From assembly GCA_034766995.1 (NCBI GenBank), contig CM068323.1, forward strand, positions 27,189,490 through 27,253,489: DNA of 64,000 bases, given 5' to 3'. This stretch comes from Acanthacorydalis orientalis (taxonomy: Eukaryota > Arthropoda > Insecta > Megaloptera > Corydalidae). Made by a program: the position numbers and the translations under genes. The notes under the pieces were generated by a model. The model was not told the DNA's origin. It saw only the letters and a program-made list of their open reading frames with translations, and ran no database searches. Positions 15,001-30,988 of the stretch are shown here, one piece after another. Each line of letters begins with the position of its first letter. Position 1 is the stretch's first letter.

Positions 15001-15245
15001 TCGTAAGCCACGGAGAACTGACAAACCGTCAACAAGTTCGAATATTAAGTCTAGTAGACTAGCTGATACAATAATCAAGTCAAAAATATTCCAACCGCAT
15101 TGAAAAAACTCCTTACTGAGGGCCATCAATTTTAGAATGCATTCAAATGTGAAGATAGATGTGAATACCTGAAATAAATTGACAATTTTGATTCGAGAAA
15201 CGTTTGAAAATATTATCAATAATTTGTAATATATGAATATATCTT

Positions 15246-15297
<52 letters not shown>

Positions 15298-15659
15298 CAT
15301 ACATATACAATAATTTACCTTGTTGCCAATATCGAGTGCTTGTCGAATCGGTTCACTCATCCCGTGGTGTTCGAGTGCCAATATAATTGTGTTGAGCACG
15401 ATGCACAGAGTAATTGCTAATTCGAATAATGGATCCCGCACAACCTTGTATAATCCGTTTTGAAATTGTAGCCATCCTGCATAGTCTACACAGCAGTTTG
15501 AACATCCAGCACAATTTCGGTCTGGAATATCATCTGAAAGTAAAAAATAACGATTATCGTTTGAAGAAAATTGATGAAAACTGGCATTTTATTCAGCACT
15601 TTTGCTGATACATTTTATGTTTGTTAATATTATATATCCGTTTAATTATTTACTAGCAG

Positions 15660-15728
<69 letters not shown>

Positions 15729-17716
15729 TTGAATTATTGTGAAGGGAACGTGAATAAAAGTAGTATGCGTGAAAAGAACTGCGTGAGAAAAGAAAAAGGT
15801 TTGCTAATAAAGGAAAATTTTGCTCAACACTAGACGATAATAGACTGAATAGTCATCGTTGTGTGTTGGTAGGAAAACATTGTGTGAGAAGAGTCAGGTG
15901 TGTTTGAATATCTAGCGCGGAGAGACATAATTTATCGCCGTCTTCTCCACCAGAGTATAATTCAGAGTACTGTGTTGGCGCTTGTGTATGTGAAGGTGTC
16001 AATGTATGCTGGGAGAGCAACCCTTTTGCTTATTCTTCTCACACCTCATACTTCCGAATTTACATATTAGAACAAGAGTCACGGTCGTTAGCCACGTACA
16101 GGATATGTTTCATAATTTTAATAGCGGTCAAGGTTGTTTGTAACTGATATTCGTTCCTGTTCCTCTTGTGTATTAACATAAGGGAGTTATGTACTATTGT
16201 ATTCATATGTATGTGTTGTGTTGAAATTATTTAAATATCAATAATTATTACTAAATTGAATATATGCGAAATTTATATATCTATATATGTGTGTGTATGT
16301 GTAATACAAGTAGATGTGTATATTTTCTAGATGAATGGGTATTTAATTTAAATGAAAATGTTTTTGTAATTCTTCATTCTCCCTTAGTAATATATTTGAT
16401 GTTTGCTTTTACCGAGAATTTTCTGTATGATAAATGATCATTGTTTGAAATTAATTTGGAATAAGTGCGGTCTTAAATGTAATATAATAATATAATACAA
16501 ATTGTTAATCTTCATGCATAATAGTCAAAAATTAACTGATCCTGAATGATAAATAAAATACTCTACAGACAATTCGTTTAGTTAGTTTTTTTCTTGAGTT
16601 GTTATATCGTTTAAAAAATTGTTGAAATATTCACAATTTAGTTATTGTATATGTTTAGTTTGTTATTTTTAGTTCTTTGTGGCACCATCATCCTGGTTGC
16701 TGTGGGTACATGTTTATAAATAATAACAAGTCAAGCTTACTCCGTACAAATACACACGGATCTTGTCTCGATTGTGATTTCGCATTTATTAAAGTTAATT
16801 ATATAGCCCTAAACTGTTTTTCTCATTCTACTGTCATCAAAACATTGAAATTCTAATAAAAATGAAATATTCTCTTATTTGTTTCGGTTATTTTGATTTA
16901 ATCAAATACTATTCCACAATATAGTTTACTGATTATAATATTTTTTCTTAGAAAGATATTTGTTCATCATAAAAATTATTTCTTTATGGATTTCATTTGT
17001 TAGAATTTTGATTAGAAGTACGGAAGAGAGAACATCGAAAATTATATAGTAATAATTTAGTTATTTGTGTATCAATTTAAAGTTTAATATTCTCTATATT
17101 ATTTGTTTTGTCGCTTAGATTATCTACTTTTTAGTAATCAAAAATAAAAATGTCTTATACAGCATTTTATGCATGTAGTAATTTTTCACGAATACAGTTT
17201 TTTTAAAAATAAACAGATTTTGACATTATTTCAGAATAGAATGTAAGTAATAAAAACTGAATGCGCAGTAAATAGATATCCCATATTCACAGATACTGAA
17301 AATCGTATTATTTACAAACAAAATGTTTTCAAAAATATACTTTTATCTAACAAATATTTTCATTTCATTTGCTACGATGTCAAAACGTTACATTATCCAG
17401 TAAGAGTATGACAAATGCTATCAAGTATCTTGCACGACTTTATTTTTTATAGTTCACTGCATATTCATTTTTATAATTTTCCAATATCTCAATCGTTATT
17501 TTTATACCATTAAATTATTCGTCCATTCATCAATGTTTTAATACCGTCTTTTTTTAATATAATAAAAATATATGTTTTATGTTCGAGTTGTATTATTACA
17601 TAGATAGGAGATAGTGCTATAACTAAGAAATGAAAAACACTTTTTTATATCTCTCATCATACCATCTCAAGATGAACAGATATTTAAATATATTTTCTAT
17701 ATCTAAACTGTTATTC

Positions 17717-17782
<66 letters not shown>

Positions 17783-18886
17783 CTGAAATACTTTTAACAA
17801 TTATTCTTGGAATTTATAAAAAGCAGCTGGTAATTAGAATTAATATTCAAAAAACGTTTCAGCAAAATTAAATCCATGTAATTAAATATGGCGTCAAGTG
17901 CATTAGTTAAATAAAGTACGTCTCTGAGAGTGACATTTGTGACGAACTGAATAACAGCAATTGGACAAACAGCACAGTTAGAGAACATTTGGGAAAGTTT
18001 GAAAGGACACAGCGGGCGAATACGAGAGGGTCTGAGCAGAATTCACTGTAGCCGAACGCACTCGTTTCGTATAAATCCTCCACCCGGACACGATCCAGGT
18101 TCTGTTTCTGTATCAAATGTGGTCCCTCACCACGCATTAGTATGAATTAGTGATGATGAACCATCTTGTGATCCCACTAAGAACTTAGCCGCTATTCGTG
18201 GATCTCGACTGGGAATATTGAAGTTTCAAACAGACTTATTTTGCCAAAGGTCAGTTGAAATATAATTGAAATATATTATTGTTTAGAATGTCGTGGCATG
18301 TTCTTATATCTGAGAGTTTAATGCGGATTTAAGCATTATTTATCATAGTTAGATAAAAATTAGATTTTGATTAGTTATTTTTTCGTGTTTATTTTTTTTT
18401 ATTAACGATACGTTTATGTATTCTTTTAAATAATAAATAGATAATTTAATTTTCTATTCGCAGTTTTCTATTCTGTTTCGTGTATTAATTTCTTAAATGT
18501 CAGATAAACAGTTAAAAATGTGTTCAAACACGACGATTTTATAAACTTATTTAAAAAAGTTCATAAATAAGTAAACAAATAAACAGCGGAAGAAATTATT
18601 TATTCACTTACCGAGTACTACAATGTGAGAGAGATAGTCTGGTGGAATCGTGTACATGCTGTGTTTTTTCTTACGACAAGCACCCACGCCATTGCATTTG
18701 ATAACCCTTATTTCTTTAGGGCTTAGCGCCACAGTGACCGGAGTAACTTCCATTCTTTGTAACTGTAATTAATTTCAAATATTAGTTTATATTTTCCAAA
18801 TTCTCTCTGATTTTAAAACTAGGGATATTTTTAAATGATTATTGTAAAGTACATTATTAATTATGGCATGTGTTTATAAAGTACTA

Positions 18887-18954
<68 letters not shown>

Positions 18955-21900
18955 AAAGAGAGATTTCGTATAAAACATTAATTTCTAATAGTATGTTTTA
19001 TTAATGATCAATAATTCGATAATTGAAAATTCAATCGCAGACGATTCTCAATAAGAAAACGGTTTGTTCCAGGTCACAAGAGCTAATTAGTTTTCGTATT
19101 AATTTTCTCATACCCGAAGCAATAAGTGTTATAGAATTTCAAGCAAACGTTTTGGTGAGAACGTAAATATTTGGAGAGAATATTCCAGTAACAGTTGAAG
19201 TGGCGATTATGCGAACGTATATATATGTATAAATATTTAATATGATTTTTGTTTACAATATGAAATATAAATATTTATATAAAGTTAATATTTAATAATT
19301 GTATCAAATGTTATTGATTTCTGTTAATATTAATTTTTGTTGAATAAATTATACAATAAATATATTTACAAAAAGATTCTAATAAAAATCTGTCGATTAG
19401 AGAACCGATTATTATTTATAATGACCTAAAGAGACTACAGTTTCAGTATCTTCTCTCTAATAACATTAATTTCTTCAACATTAATTTTAAAATAACACTT
19501 ACTTAATGTTACTGGTAATATAAATTATTCATATACTCGGATAATTATTAATCGTTAATTTGTTTAATGTTCGGTAACTTGTAGAATGTTTGTTTAAATA
19601 ATCTGAATTCATTTTGATTAATATTGACATAATTATGTCCATGTAAATGTATTATAAGCAAATAAAGTACAAACAAAAAGTTGAAAATAATATAAATATT
19701 ACTTACTCTAACAACGTTTGACAATGGCCTCGTATGAATGGGCGCTGGAGCAGATACATCTTCAGATGTGACGTCTCCTTCTTCATGATCATCGACAACA
19801 CCGGAATCATCTAAAGATGACTGATTGTTTACATCACTTGCGTTGCTACTTGCTTGTCTACTGTGCAGTTGACCGCGATAAGGCGCTAGCATATTACAAG
19901 GATGTATTGGATGATCAGGTAACCCTGCTGGTTTTGGAGCTTGCTGTTGTGGAGCACTTGGCGGTGGTTGTGGCTGTTGTTGCTGCTGCTGCTGCTGTTG
20001 CTGTACATTATCTTGTTTTTTTGGTGATTGTTGAGTAGGCGGCGAAACTTTTTTCACGCCCGGTACAACTGGAAGAACTTGTGGTCGTTGAGAACTGCTA
20101 CTACTGTGACGAGGACTCGGACTAGGACTAGGCGTTACGGAATACGGTGGCTTATTTTGTAATGGTGGTGTGTTACTATGATCGCTACCGCCTCCTGTAC
20201 TACCACCTCCCCCGCTGCCACTACCACCGCCAGCGCTTCCACTTCCGCCGCCACTACCAGGTACTGCTGCACTACTTCGACCTCTTTTTCTCCGTCTCGT
20301 CTTCTTACGAGAATAACTAGCCAATAATACTCCTTTCCTTGAATCTATCTTTTTCTTCTTATGTTTCGCTAGCTTTTTTACATGAATATTCGACGGATCG
20401 AAACTGAATGTTGAATCTTCACGATGATCAGTCAGGTCTTTCCGCCTCTCCTGCAAAATGAAAATATATTAGAAGATATCCTTGAAACAATTATAATTAG
20501 TCGTATTTTAAATATATACACACATAAACAGTGTACGAGTATTTATCGATTATTGTTTTGTAATATGTTGAGTGAGGCAATTCAAAGTGTACATTGTTAC
20601 AGTTTATTTTACTTTCATAAGTTGCCAACTTTTTACGTTTCTATGGTAATAACAATTCTGTTGTTTTTGTTTATAGCAATGACAACAAAATGCTTTTGTT
20701 AGTTTGTTATTTGTCATGTATTAACACAGTTCGCGTTAGCTAATAAATCAAATTTCTTTTACAAAAAGAGAGTTTCGTTTTTATTTTCAACACCCGCACC
20801 TTTATCCTGATCTACGATTTTGACATAATATATTGAGTTATTTAAGAAATAATATTATATTTGAAAAAAAACGTACGGTTGACAGCCATTATATTGCAAA
20901 TGAAAAAAAATATTTTTGAAAAGACAGCATCTTTATTTTTAATAGGTATTTCTATAATCTATATACACAGATACACAAATATAGAAACCTGTATATATAT
21001 ATATATATATATATATACGTCCATATAAAAATAAATTATCAGTAATAATTTTTGGATATCTACAATTTATCTTGTTTCCATGGAATGTGAATGAACTTCG
21101 TTTAACAACCAGGTCATGTAATTTGAGACGTTACTAGTATTCGCTAATGAACGTTATTTGAAAGTGCCATATAAAGTTTTGCCATTTAATATCAACCTCG
21201 AACTTTGTGTAATAATTATCGTTAAATGTAGCTTTATGACGGATTGCAATTATAAAATCGGAAAATGTATATTATATGTAAAATATAAAGCGTTATTTAG
21301 TTTATTACTTTATATATATATATACATATAAATACTGATACCGGTTCACGTAGTCTTTATTTATGCATGTATTATTTTCTTATTTAGAATTGAAACTGAA
21401 GTACACTACTTTTATTCCATACTGAACCACTAAACATCCCTGAGGTGTGTTGTGACATTTCAATGAATTTACTCTATAAGGGAATGTCTCTCTTGATATT
21501 TTTATAGCACTAGCGTACTATTTTGTATAGTCTACGTAAGTAGAGATCTACAAAAAAATACATACGTTTGTAGTAGGAAAAATCGTTCTTTTCTTTTTCT
21601 TTTCGAATGTTCCATATTATATAACGATAAGATGTAAAAATCCTTGATAGTATACGAGCTTCGTGTCACACAGTCAATCCTAATTTACATTCTTATGTAC
21701 TGTCAAGTGTGTTGGCATTAAACAACTGTATTGCTGTAAATCTGGAGAGATTTTCATGGCGATAATGGAAAAAATGTACACATGTTCTGGTATTTTGTGA
21801 ACAAATATATACGCGGTGTATTATTTAAATCAGAGATTAATGTATGTATAAATGGAAAAGGAGTGGTTTTGTAATAAAACAATGTAACATGTGTGTCTTA

Positions 21901-22366
21901 TGAAAAAAATATGAAACGTATTATTAATACATTTTTTTAAAGTACTTACATTTCTTTTTTATCTAAGAAATGTTAGTTGATTTTCCTTATTAGTTAATAT
22001 TAAAGTAAAAAAATATTTAACAGATAAAATATGTATATATATATATATATGTGTATAATACAGGATAGAAAACTTTATTAATAACTGTACACGTACATTT
22101 TTGTAAAAAATCGTGAAAATAATTAAAATTTTGCTTGGACGTTTTCATGTTCTTTAAAAGATCATATATATTCTAGAAAACAGAGATACGCGGTACATTT
22201 TCTTATAGATTTTACAATAAAAGAATGTCTTGAGAGAAAAATATTTAATAGTTTTAATGTTTCGAAAAGTAAGAAGATATTATTTTTTAATTATTCATTA
22301 TTATCTTTCCATATATATAAAATAATTCCATAAAATAATTTTTTTTTGTGTAGACCACCTACTCGC

Positions 22367-22447
<81 letters not shown>

Positions 22448-22556
22448 AAGAATGTATTTCTATGAGAATAAAATCTGTTATCCTTGACTAAAACACAAAG
22501 TAATACAAAATTTAATATCTATAGACTAGCATTCCTTGTATTCTTCCTGAAAATGT

Positions 22557-22603
<47 letters not shown>

Positions 22604-22926
22604 AGTGAAACGTAGATTACATGTCTAAATTGTTGCTAATGTATCAAGACAGTAGTTCTCAACTTTTTGTAACCGCAGAACACATTACATTAAATTGAGG
22701 TAAACATGCATGACTATCAATCATATTTCTCGTGGTTTTAGTTGTATATTTCAAACTACAAGATTGTTTTCAAGGTATTGTAAAATACAGGATTTTTTTC
22801 ATATCGATATTTTGTTTTTTTCAGATATACATTTTGTTATTTTTAGTTATACTTTATAGACCACATTGCTATTAATAAATATAAAACGTTGTGTAGATTT
22901 TTATAAAAATTATATATACATATACA

Positions 22927-22969
<43 letters not shown>

Positions 22970-23664
22970 CATGTTGCTGTATCTATATTTTATTAATATT
23001 ATTCTTCTTTGGTAACCTTTTAATAATCTGAATAAAATATAAACATACGCGATACTAATAAAATGCACATATGAAACGAAAACAGTGTAGAAGAATATAT
23101 AGAGAATAAGAAAAAAATTGCAACTTACTTCCTGCGTAATTTCCGCTTCTTCTTCGTAACTTAAAGCTACCACAGCCAACATTAAGTTGATAAGATAAAA
23201 TGAACCAAAAAATACAACAACCGTGAAAAAAGAAACGCTTATTGGACCGCACGACGACAGGACCTGAAACAAAGACAAAGAATCGATAAAAAATTATCAG
23301 TAGTCAGTTGTAGACGTTCGCGGGATAAATGTGTATGTTCAAAGCTTAACAGATCTATCGGCGAGCTTGTCTTTGGTTACATTCTATTTTGTGTTAAACG
23401 ATTGACTTGAATGAACGTTGCGCTGACAGCATTTTCTTTGTGTAGGACGTATGTTTTTATTTCATTTTTTTTTTTTTGGAGAACAATGTTAAATCAATCA
23501 TAGAATATTTCAAGAACGTAAATGCGTTTCTGTGGAATTGCGATCGGGAAATCGAATAAGAAAATCAAATGTATTTATAGAAATATGAAGTGAAAATCAG
23601 CACATAAGATAAGAAAATCAGGTTTTTAAATGAATAGATTTTTCAAGAATTGTTCGAATATAAA

Positions 23665-23714
<50 letters not shown>

Positions 23715-25282
23715 AATAAAAATATTCTTTTAAAATATTAAAATAAAGTTTTATAATTTGATACAGAACGATTTTATAATTTGATATGCTTGTTATTACT
23801 TTTCAGCTTTAATTGTTTATTCATGTATTGATCACGAATTTCCAACCAAATGATATATTGATAAAGGAACCGAATGTGCAACAACAGCTAAAACGATTAA
23901 TAATTATACATACCATGTTATATACATTCTCCCAATAATCCAATGTTATAAGTTGAAACGTGGTGAGCATCGACCATAAGAAATTGTCGAAGTTGGTGTA
24001 ACCGTGGTTGGGGTTTGGACCGACGCATATACATGTATAATTTGTGGGACAATGGCGGGAACCGGTGACATTGCCACATATCACTGGTAGCTCATCATTA
24101 TTCCATAACCAATTGTCGGGCTCTTTTGTCCATCTTTAAGAAATAAATATATTCGGTGTTAGTTGATTGTTTATTGAAAAAAATATATAATAAATGTTGA
24201 TTGTTTTATATATTTATCTGATGCTAGACTATTTTAAAAAAAATGTTTAAATGTTTCGTTTTTTATTTATTTGCACACAATTAATAAAATGAATATTTCA
24301 AATGTATAAGAAAACAAATATTTGTATCGATTATTCCATTAATGTAATTTTCCTAATATACTTTTGTATTTTATTATGATAAAAACAGTAAATAATTGAA
24401 AATACTATAATAAATATATAATTTGATATTTGATTTTAAATGCAAGTTCTTTGAATTGATAAAATTAAAAAGTATTGTAGAATATATGAATTTATCAATT
24501 TGTTTAGTCATAAAAATCAATTTCATTCATATTACAAATTTATTTTTTTTAGTTGGAAGACAGTTCTTTTTCAAATATACAATTAATATAAATCAAGAAA
24601 CTTTTACTGAACATACTTTTTAAAAAACCGAATGAAATTTATTCCATTATGTTCTTAGATCCAAGATTATCAGTGCTGAATACCGAATCATTATATTGAG
24701 ATTAAATGTATCCTTTTTCAGTCAATACATTCAATTAAATTAAAACAGATAATACTTTGGTAGAAGTGTATTATTTTGTTTAAACGATTATAAAATTCAA
24801 AATAAAGACAAAATGTATAGCAGAGATGATTAAACATGCATTTAAGTGTTTCGATCGATTCGTAATATCAGATTTGACAATTTTGTGAAATAAACAAAAT
24901 ATAATACGAGACGTATTATACATAAAGGTCTTTTATAAATATCGTCAGATCGTTCTGTGTGTAAAAGTCGTGAATCCGAAACTAACTAGTCTTGTAAGCG
25001 ATCATCTTGTCAGATCGTTTTGATGGTTGTAGCAAGGAGACATATACCTACCAGTTAATGGTTAGCTAGACATTAATCTTATATCCTTGTGTTACATTTA
25101 TCTCATAAGCGGAGACAGTGATATAGTAATATGTCACGAAACTGTCAATTTGGGAATTGTGCTTTAAGTTGCTTGTGATATTATTTCATACTTAATCTTT
25201 AATTTCCGTTACTGTGTCAACTTACGGTTTTATTAATTCAGACATGGGAAGCTTTTTTATCTATTGCTGTTATACTCATAAT

Positions 25283-25342
<60 letters not shown>

Positions 25343-26206
25343 ACATATACTATGAAATATTTTATAATGTTGATATGGAATTAAAAAGATTTCTTTGTAG
25401 AATAAACATATTTTTAACACAAAAATCATCAGTTATTACTCTAAAGTACTGATATAACTGATTAATTCGAATCAGAACAAATTATCTTAAAACGATAAAT
25501 GATATGTGAGATTTTTCTTAATTCACTGGATTTAAAAAAAATGTTCATACTATTTTTTATTTAAGGATAACATTATTCGTATATTTTATTTGGTGATTTG
25601 TTATTATTTGTGAAAGGATGATTCTAGATATTTGATTCCATAAAATGATCCAATAATTAAACCACTGGCTTTACGAAAACGGCAGAGAAAACCACTCTTC
25701 GAAAAACAAAAACATTTTTGAAGAGAATTCCTGTAACGACTTCCACTTAAAATTCAATTCTTTCTTAGTATTCAATTATAAAATCTATAAATTGGTATTT
25801 ATATTATTTTCTTCACTGACTGACATAGTGAATCGTCATATCTCTTACATGCGTGTGAGACATTTATTGAATTTATTTAAGATTATTAATTGTAGATTGT
25901 TAGGAGACATTTAGGATTTATTTCTAGTCAAATGAGAGGATAACACTTACGCGGACCACGCTTCTTCTGTGGCGTTCGTATCGTCCATATTTAGAACGCA
26001 CTTGTTGCGTAATTCCCCCATATAAACTTGTAACGCGAATAGGGCAAATACCATCAGACAGAAGATTGTCAGCGTCATTACTTCCGCGAGCTGCTTGAAC
26101 GAGTGCAGCAATGCGTTGATGATGGTCTTCAGCCCTGTAAAAAAGTGAAAAATGGATTTTTGGTCTTATCTACAATTATATATATATATACATATCATAT
26201 ATATAT

Positions 26207-26240
<34 letters not shown>

Positions 26241-26803
26241 TACATTTTATAATAATTATAAAATAAATAGTAATTTAAATTAGCTGCTGTTTTTAATTAA
26301 AAAGTAACTTTTAAATATAAGATGATCTACATTCATATATATATATATATATATATGTATATGTATATGTGATGATGATGATTTGACGCTACAATTTAAA
26401 TATGATATTTAATTCAAATGCAGCCTAGTGTATTGAATAGGGGTTTTATTTTTATATGAAATAATATGTGACCACAAAATGTTTTCCGGTATCGGGGTAA
26501 CGACGAAAACATCTGCTCGAATAATAAAATAAGCAAAACATATCCTGAATTTCAAGTCGATTCCGAATATAAAATTTATATGTTTTCGCACGAAAGTAGT
26601 GGCAATTTACCGTTAAAAAATGATACCGTCTGGTATTCAAATCATACACATTTGTTCGGGAAATCTGTGGAAATTTGTATTCAAATACGGTTGTAGAAGC
26701 AATTACGCGGACACTGTGTATCGTTGTTCAAAAAAAATAATAGATGCAGTTATGAACTAACACTTATTTCTTGTCTATACAAGAAATGTTATATGTATGT
26801 ATA

Positions 26804-26849
<46 letters not shown>

Positions 26850-27364
26850 CATTTAAATACATGTAAGTTAAATAATTTCAAAAAGGAGATTTTTTAAGCA
26901 AATCACCACAGTTTTGTAAATTTAAAAATTTGTATAGGCAACCTTATAAAAAAATGACATTTTTGGTGAATAAATTTTCATTTTTTAAAGAATATTAATT
27001 ACATATATATACTGAGTTGATACGAAAATCAATTTCTTTCTATATATGCGTCTTGCTTAAGATAAGGAAGTTTTCATGGTTTGTGACACTTCATTTAAAA
27101 TATGAACGAAATTTATTCACGGAACACGTGAGATTAAGAAGCAGCTCAAGCGTACATTTAATGTGAATAGTTGTATAATGTTAGAAAGTGTTCAGTAAAA
27201 TACTACCTACCTGTATTTATAATTTAAATCTTACTTTAAGTTTTGTTGTTAAACGATAAAGATGAAAATGACGGAACTGAATTATTCATACAGCTTTAGT
27301 GTTATTCATATCGTTTGTAAATATTATACAGCTTATGAATATATACATACATGCATACCTATAC

Positions 27365-27395
<31 letters not shown>

Positions 27396-28258
27396 GGGGG
27401 GGGGTGCTTGTTGGTATGTCAGTATTAGAAAGACTTAAAACATAGGTACACAGATAAGAGGATTATAGTGAAAAATGGTTGCTGTTAAAAGTGGTTCAAT
27501 TATTTAAGACAAATTTTAATTTAAAAATGAACATATATATATAATAAATAAGAAGTAAAAAAAATTAATTTTTCATGCAATGAAAATAACCACAATTTAA
27601 TATAATTTATTACATGATATTAATGATTCTGATACACAACTATATGATTCTGAACGAATTTAATTAACTTAAATTTTATTTGTAAATCAGTTGGACCGAG
27701 CGGCCATTGAAATAATATTTAAAACCATTATATGCATACTAAAGTAATTTAAAATGCGTCTAATTTAATCAAATCGGTCGTTCATTTTATCATAACGGGT
27801 TGTAACGATTTTGAAACTGAAGGAACTCAAAAAGATTATTTATAAAAAACAGATGCATTTAACAGAGACATTAAGATTCGCGACGACCTGAAATGATCTG
27901 AATCAATGAGAATGTAAATATAGATTGAAACGAAAATTTTGACTAGTTATAAGTAAGAATTCATTGGACGTTCAGAAATTGAATCGCTGACATACATACA
28001 CACATACATATATTATATATATATATAGTCGTATATACAAAAATGTATCTAATTATATATAAAATGAAATATTGAATTATATACTACTGTACACAATGGA
28101 AAAATGTACTATATTATTTATGAAATGACGTCAGTTCTTTAAATTTATTAATCAATATTTTCTCCATTCATTACTTGGCTAAATTATGTTTCTATGTATG
28201 TTTCTATATATGATTAAATAAACTTCTATTTTTTACATTCTAGAATAATGTACATATA

Positions 28259-28305
<47 letters not shown>

Positions 28306-30940
28306 TTTTACAATTTTTCAGTGTTTAGTAATTTTATTTAAAACACATTCAAGTTTCAAACGTATGTTGATTCATGTACAAATGTTCCAGGTTTTAGACA
28401 TAGTTAATTCAAACTCCTATAATTTAATTATAATTGAATGTTTGTTTCGAAAAATGTATGTATATTAAATAATAATAAAAATTCGTTAGTATACAACTTA
28501 ACACAACATACTTTTATTAGTTCAGTGCAAATAACACACTTTATCTAATAACTACTGACATCTTTCTAATTATTTGAAATAGATTTGTGTTTTACACAGA
28601 CATTCTTATAATAAAAAGCAGATAGAGTTCTATTTTAAAGGAGAGTTCTATTTTAGAATGTATACTAATGAAGATGATGTATATAATTTTTACAAATTAA
28701 ATTTATACGAAGTTTAGTTTAAACGAGAGAACAAATTGTTTCTATAAACAATTGTACAGACTATATTATTGATCAAATATCATTATTCTTTCTTTACAAA
28801 ATGTTTAATAATTAAACATACTTGATAATTCAATCGTCTTTCATGTACCATTATTCAATTAGGTCGGCAAGTTATGTTGGGCAGTGAATTATTCCGACAA
28901 TTATATTGACAATTGTGATTTTTCTTAGTCTATATTTATGTATGCAATCGTGGTTTACGGTTTTGTTTATGTGTTGTAAGATAGTGATTATAAATAGGTA
29001 AAACAATCAAATAGTATAAGTTATATATTTTTTGGATAAAAAGTATAACATGTATATATGAATATTTATGAATTATATATTTATGTTTAACCATACGCGT
29101 TATATAGAGAAGATGGTGTAGAGGAACACACTGACGTAGCTCTACTTTCGTTAGAAACTTTCAAAGAATTATCATAAATTGACTTTACATTGACATCGTC
29201 ACAAAAGAACGCTTTCGATCTATGTTTCCTGAATTTCTTCTTGGGCTCCTCTTCATTTTCGTAATTTGTTTCCGAATCACTTTTGTTATGTAAAAATTTA
29301 TACTTCTTTACTTTACTTTCAGATTTCGATTTGATTTTATGCGCATGACTCTGCGAGAACGCCTTCTTTCTTTTCACAGTGCTTTTATCCGAATTGCTGG
29401 ATAACAATAGACATTTTTTATGTCTTCCTGATTTCGGACAAGTTCTGCTCGAAACGGCACTAGAACTGCTGGACTCGTCGCTTAATTTCACAACAGTGAT
29501 ATCTCTCTTCAGCATAGGTATTTTCGTTTTCAGTTTAGATGTTTCCTCCTGCTTGTCGTATACCATCTTAGCGACATCTTGGATGATTTCAGATGGCGTC
29601 TGTTTCAGTTGAAATGTGGAATGCCATATGTCGGTTAGTGTTTCCTCCTTTTTAGGTATTTTTGATAAGTTTCTGGGAGTCGTATCAGGTAGCAGTTTCC
29701 TTAGAATCACTGACTGAACTTTTGATTTACTTTTCGATTTATTTAATGGTACAGTATACGTCGTTACTTTTTGATACTGTTCTTTTATTCTTTTTAATGC
29801 CGCTCTATTTATAAATTTACATAAAAATATATTGAATGTTATTTGGTACGTAAACCAACATATGACGTTTGCCATATAATATAAATAGATTTGTTGTTTG
29901 CAATTGAATATTAATTTAAAAGCAGATATTAAATATTCCGAACCGCGGATTAATAGATCAAAGTTTGAAATCAACAGCGAAAACACAGAACATGGCTCTA
30001 ACGTTTCCTGAAATATTAAAGAAAATAACAAGATGATTCTAACAAATAGAGAGAATATGATCTGTTTTAATGTATAGGGACAAAACTTAAATTATGTTAC
30101 AATTTTTAAACTACGGATTGTTCCAAAAAGGTATTGAAATATAACTGTAAATTTGGTTAATTTGATTTATTCTAAAAATTAGTTGTTTTGAATATAAGAA
30201 AAAAATATTTAATATATATTAATGAGACATTTAAGAAAAGAAGTTTATATATAATAATTTAACAAACATGTATATATATATATATATAAATGTATTTATG
30301 TAGATAAATAGAGGAAGAAGAATGACAAAAAAAAGAAGAATATTTCCCAGGTACTCACTATGAATAAACTCATTATTAATGTAGCATATGCAAAAATTTT
30401 AACTCCAATCATTTTGTAGCCAGAGAATAATCGCATGTTAATATTATCCATCTCATAGTCAATTGGATATGTGTATGTGCCGCTAATTCGTTCATTATCA
30501 TAATAATCAATAGTCCATTCATTATCTCCGTGTGTGATATCAATCGATAATAAGTACAATGAATAAAAAGTGAACAATAATAAAAACACTTTCAAGAAAA
30601 GTATCCTATTTACTAATTCATTTTTCACCTACAAATTAATCACACTTATAAGTATTTCATTTTTTTTTCACTGAATTCTATGAATGATATTTACAGAAAA
30701 GTTTCTCAAATCGGAAGCGACATGGGACCAAATCTAGAAATAAGCATTTATATATATATATATATATGAATGTATGTATGTGTGCATATATGTATGTATG
30801 TATTTAATTAAATAATAAAAAAATAACTACAGATTGATAAACTATAAGGTAGTTTGTTGGTCAAATTAATTATGAAAATAAAGCAAAAGAATAATTCAAA
30901 ATTTACTATTTGATATACTGACATTAAATGAGAATAGAAA

Positions 30941-30988
<48 letters not shown>

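Larger units (their letters stand above)
15534..18611. other. Channel intron before domain II (3.1 kb)
   Basis: It has two long (TA)n tracts (15661-15725 and 17720-17781) and two GC-richer patches of unknown nature (about 15780-16140 and 17880-18240). The rest is AT-rich with no recognisable coding. Confidence 0.75.

Noticed and set aside
19817..20038. Plus-strand open frame opposite the I-II linker
   Set aside because: It is the antisense shadow of the polyGln and Gly/Ser codons of a phase-consistent exon.
21947..21990. Small exon next to a strong donor in the I-II linker intron
   Set aside because: The nearest acceptor gives 13 nt, which breaks the frame, and the next one includes an in-frame stop.
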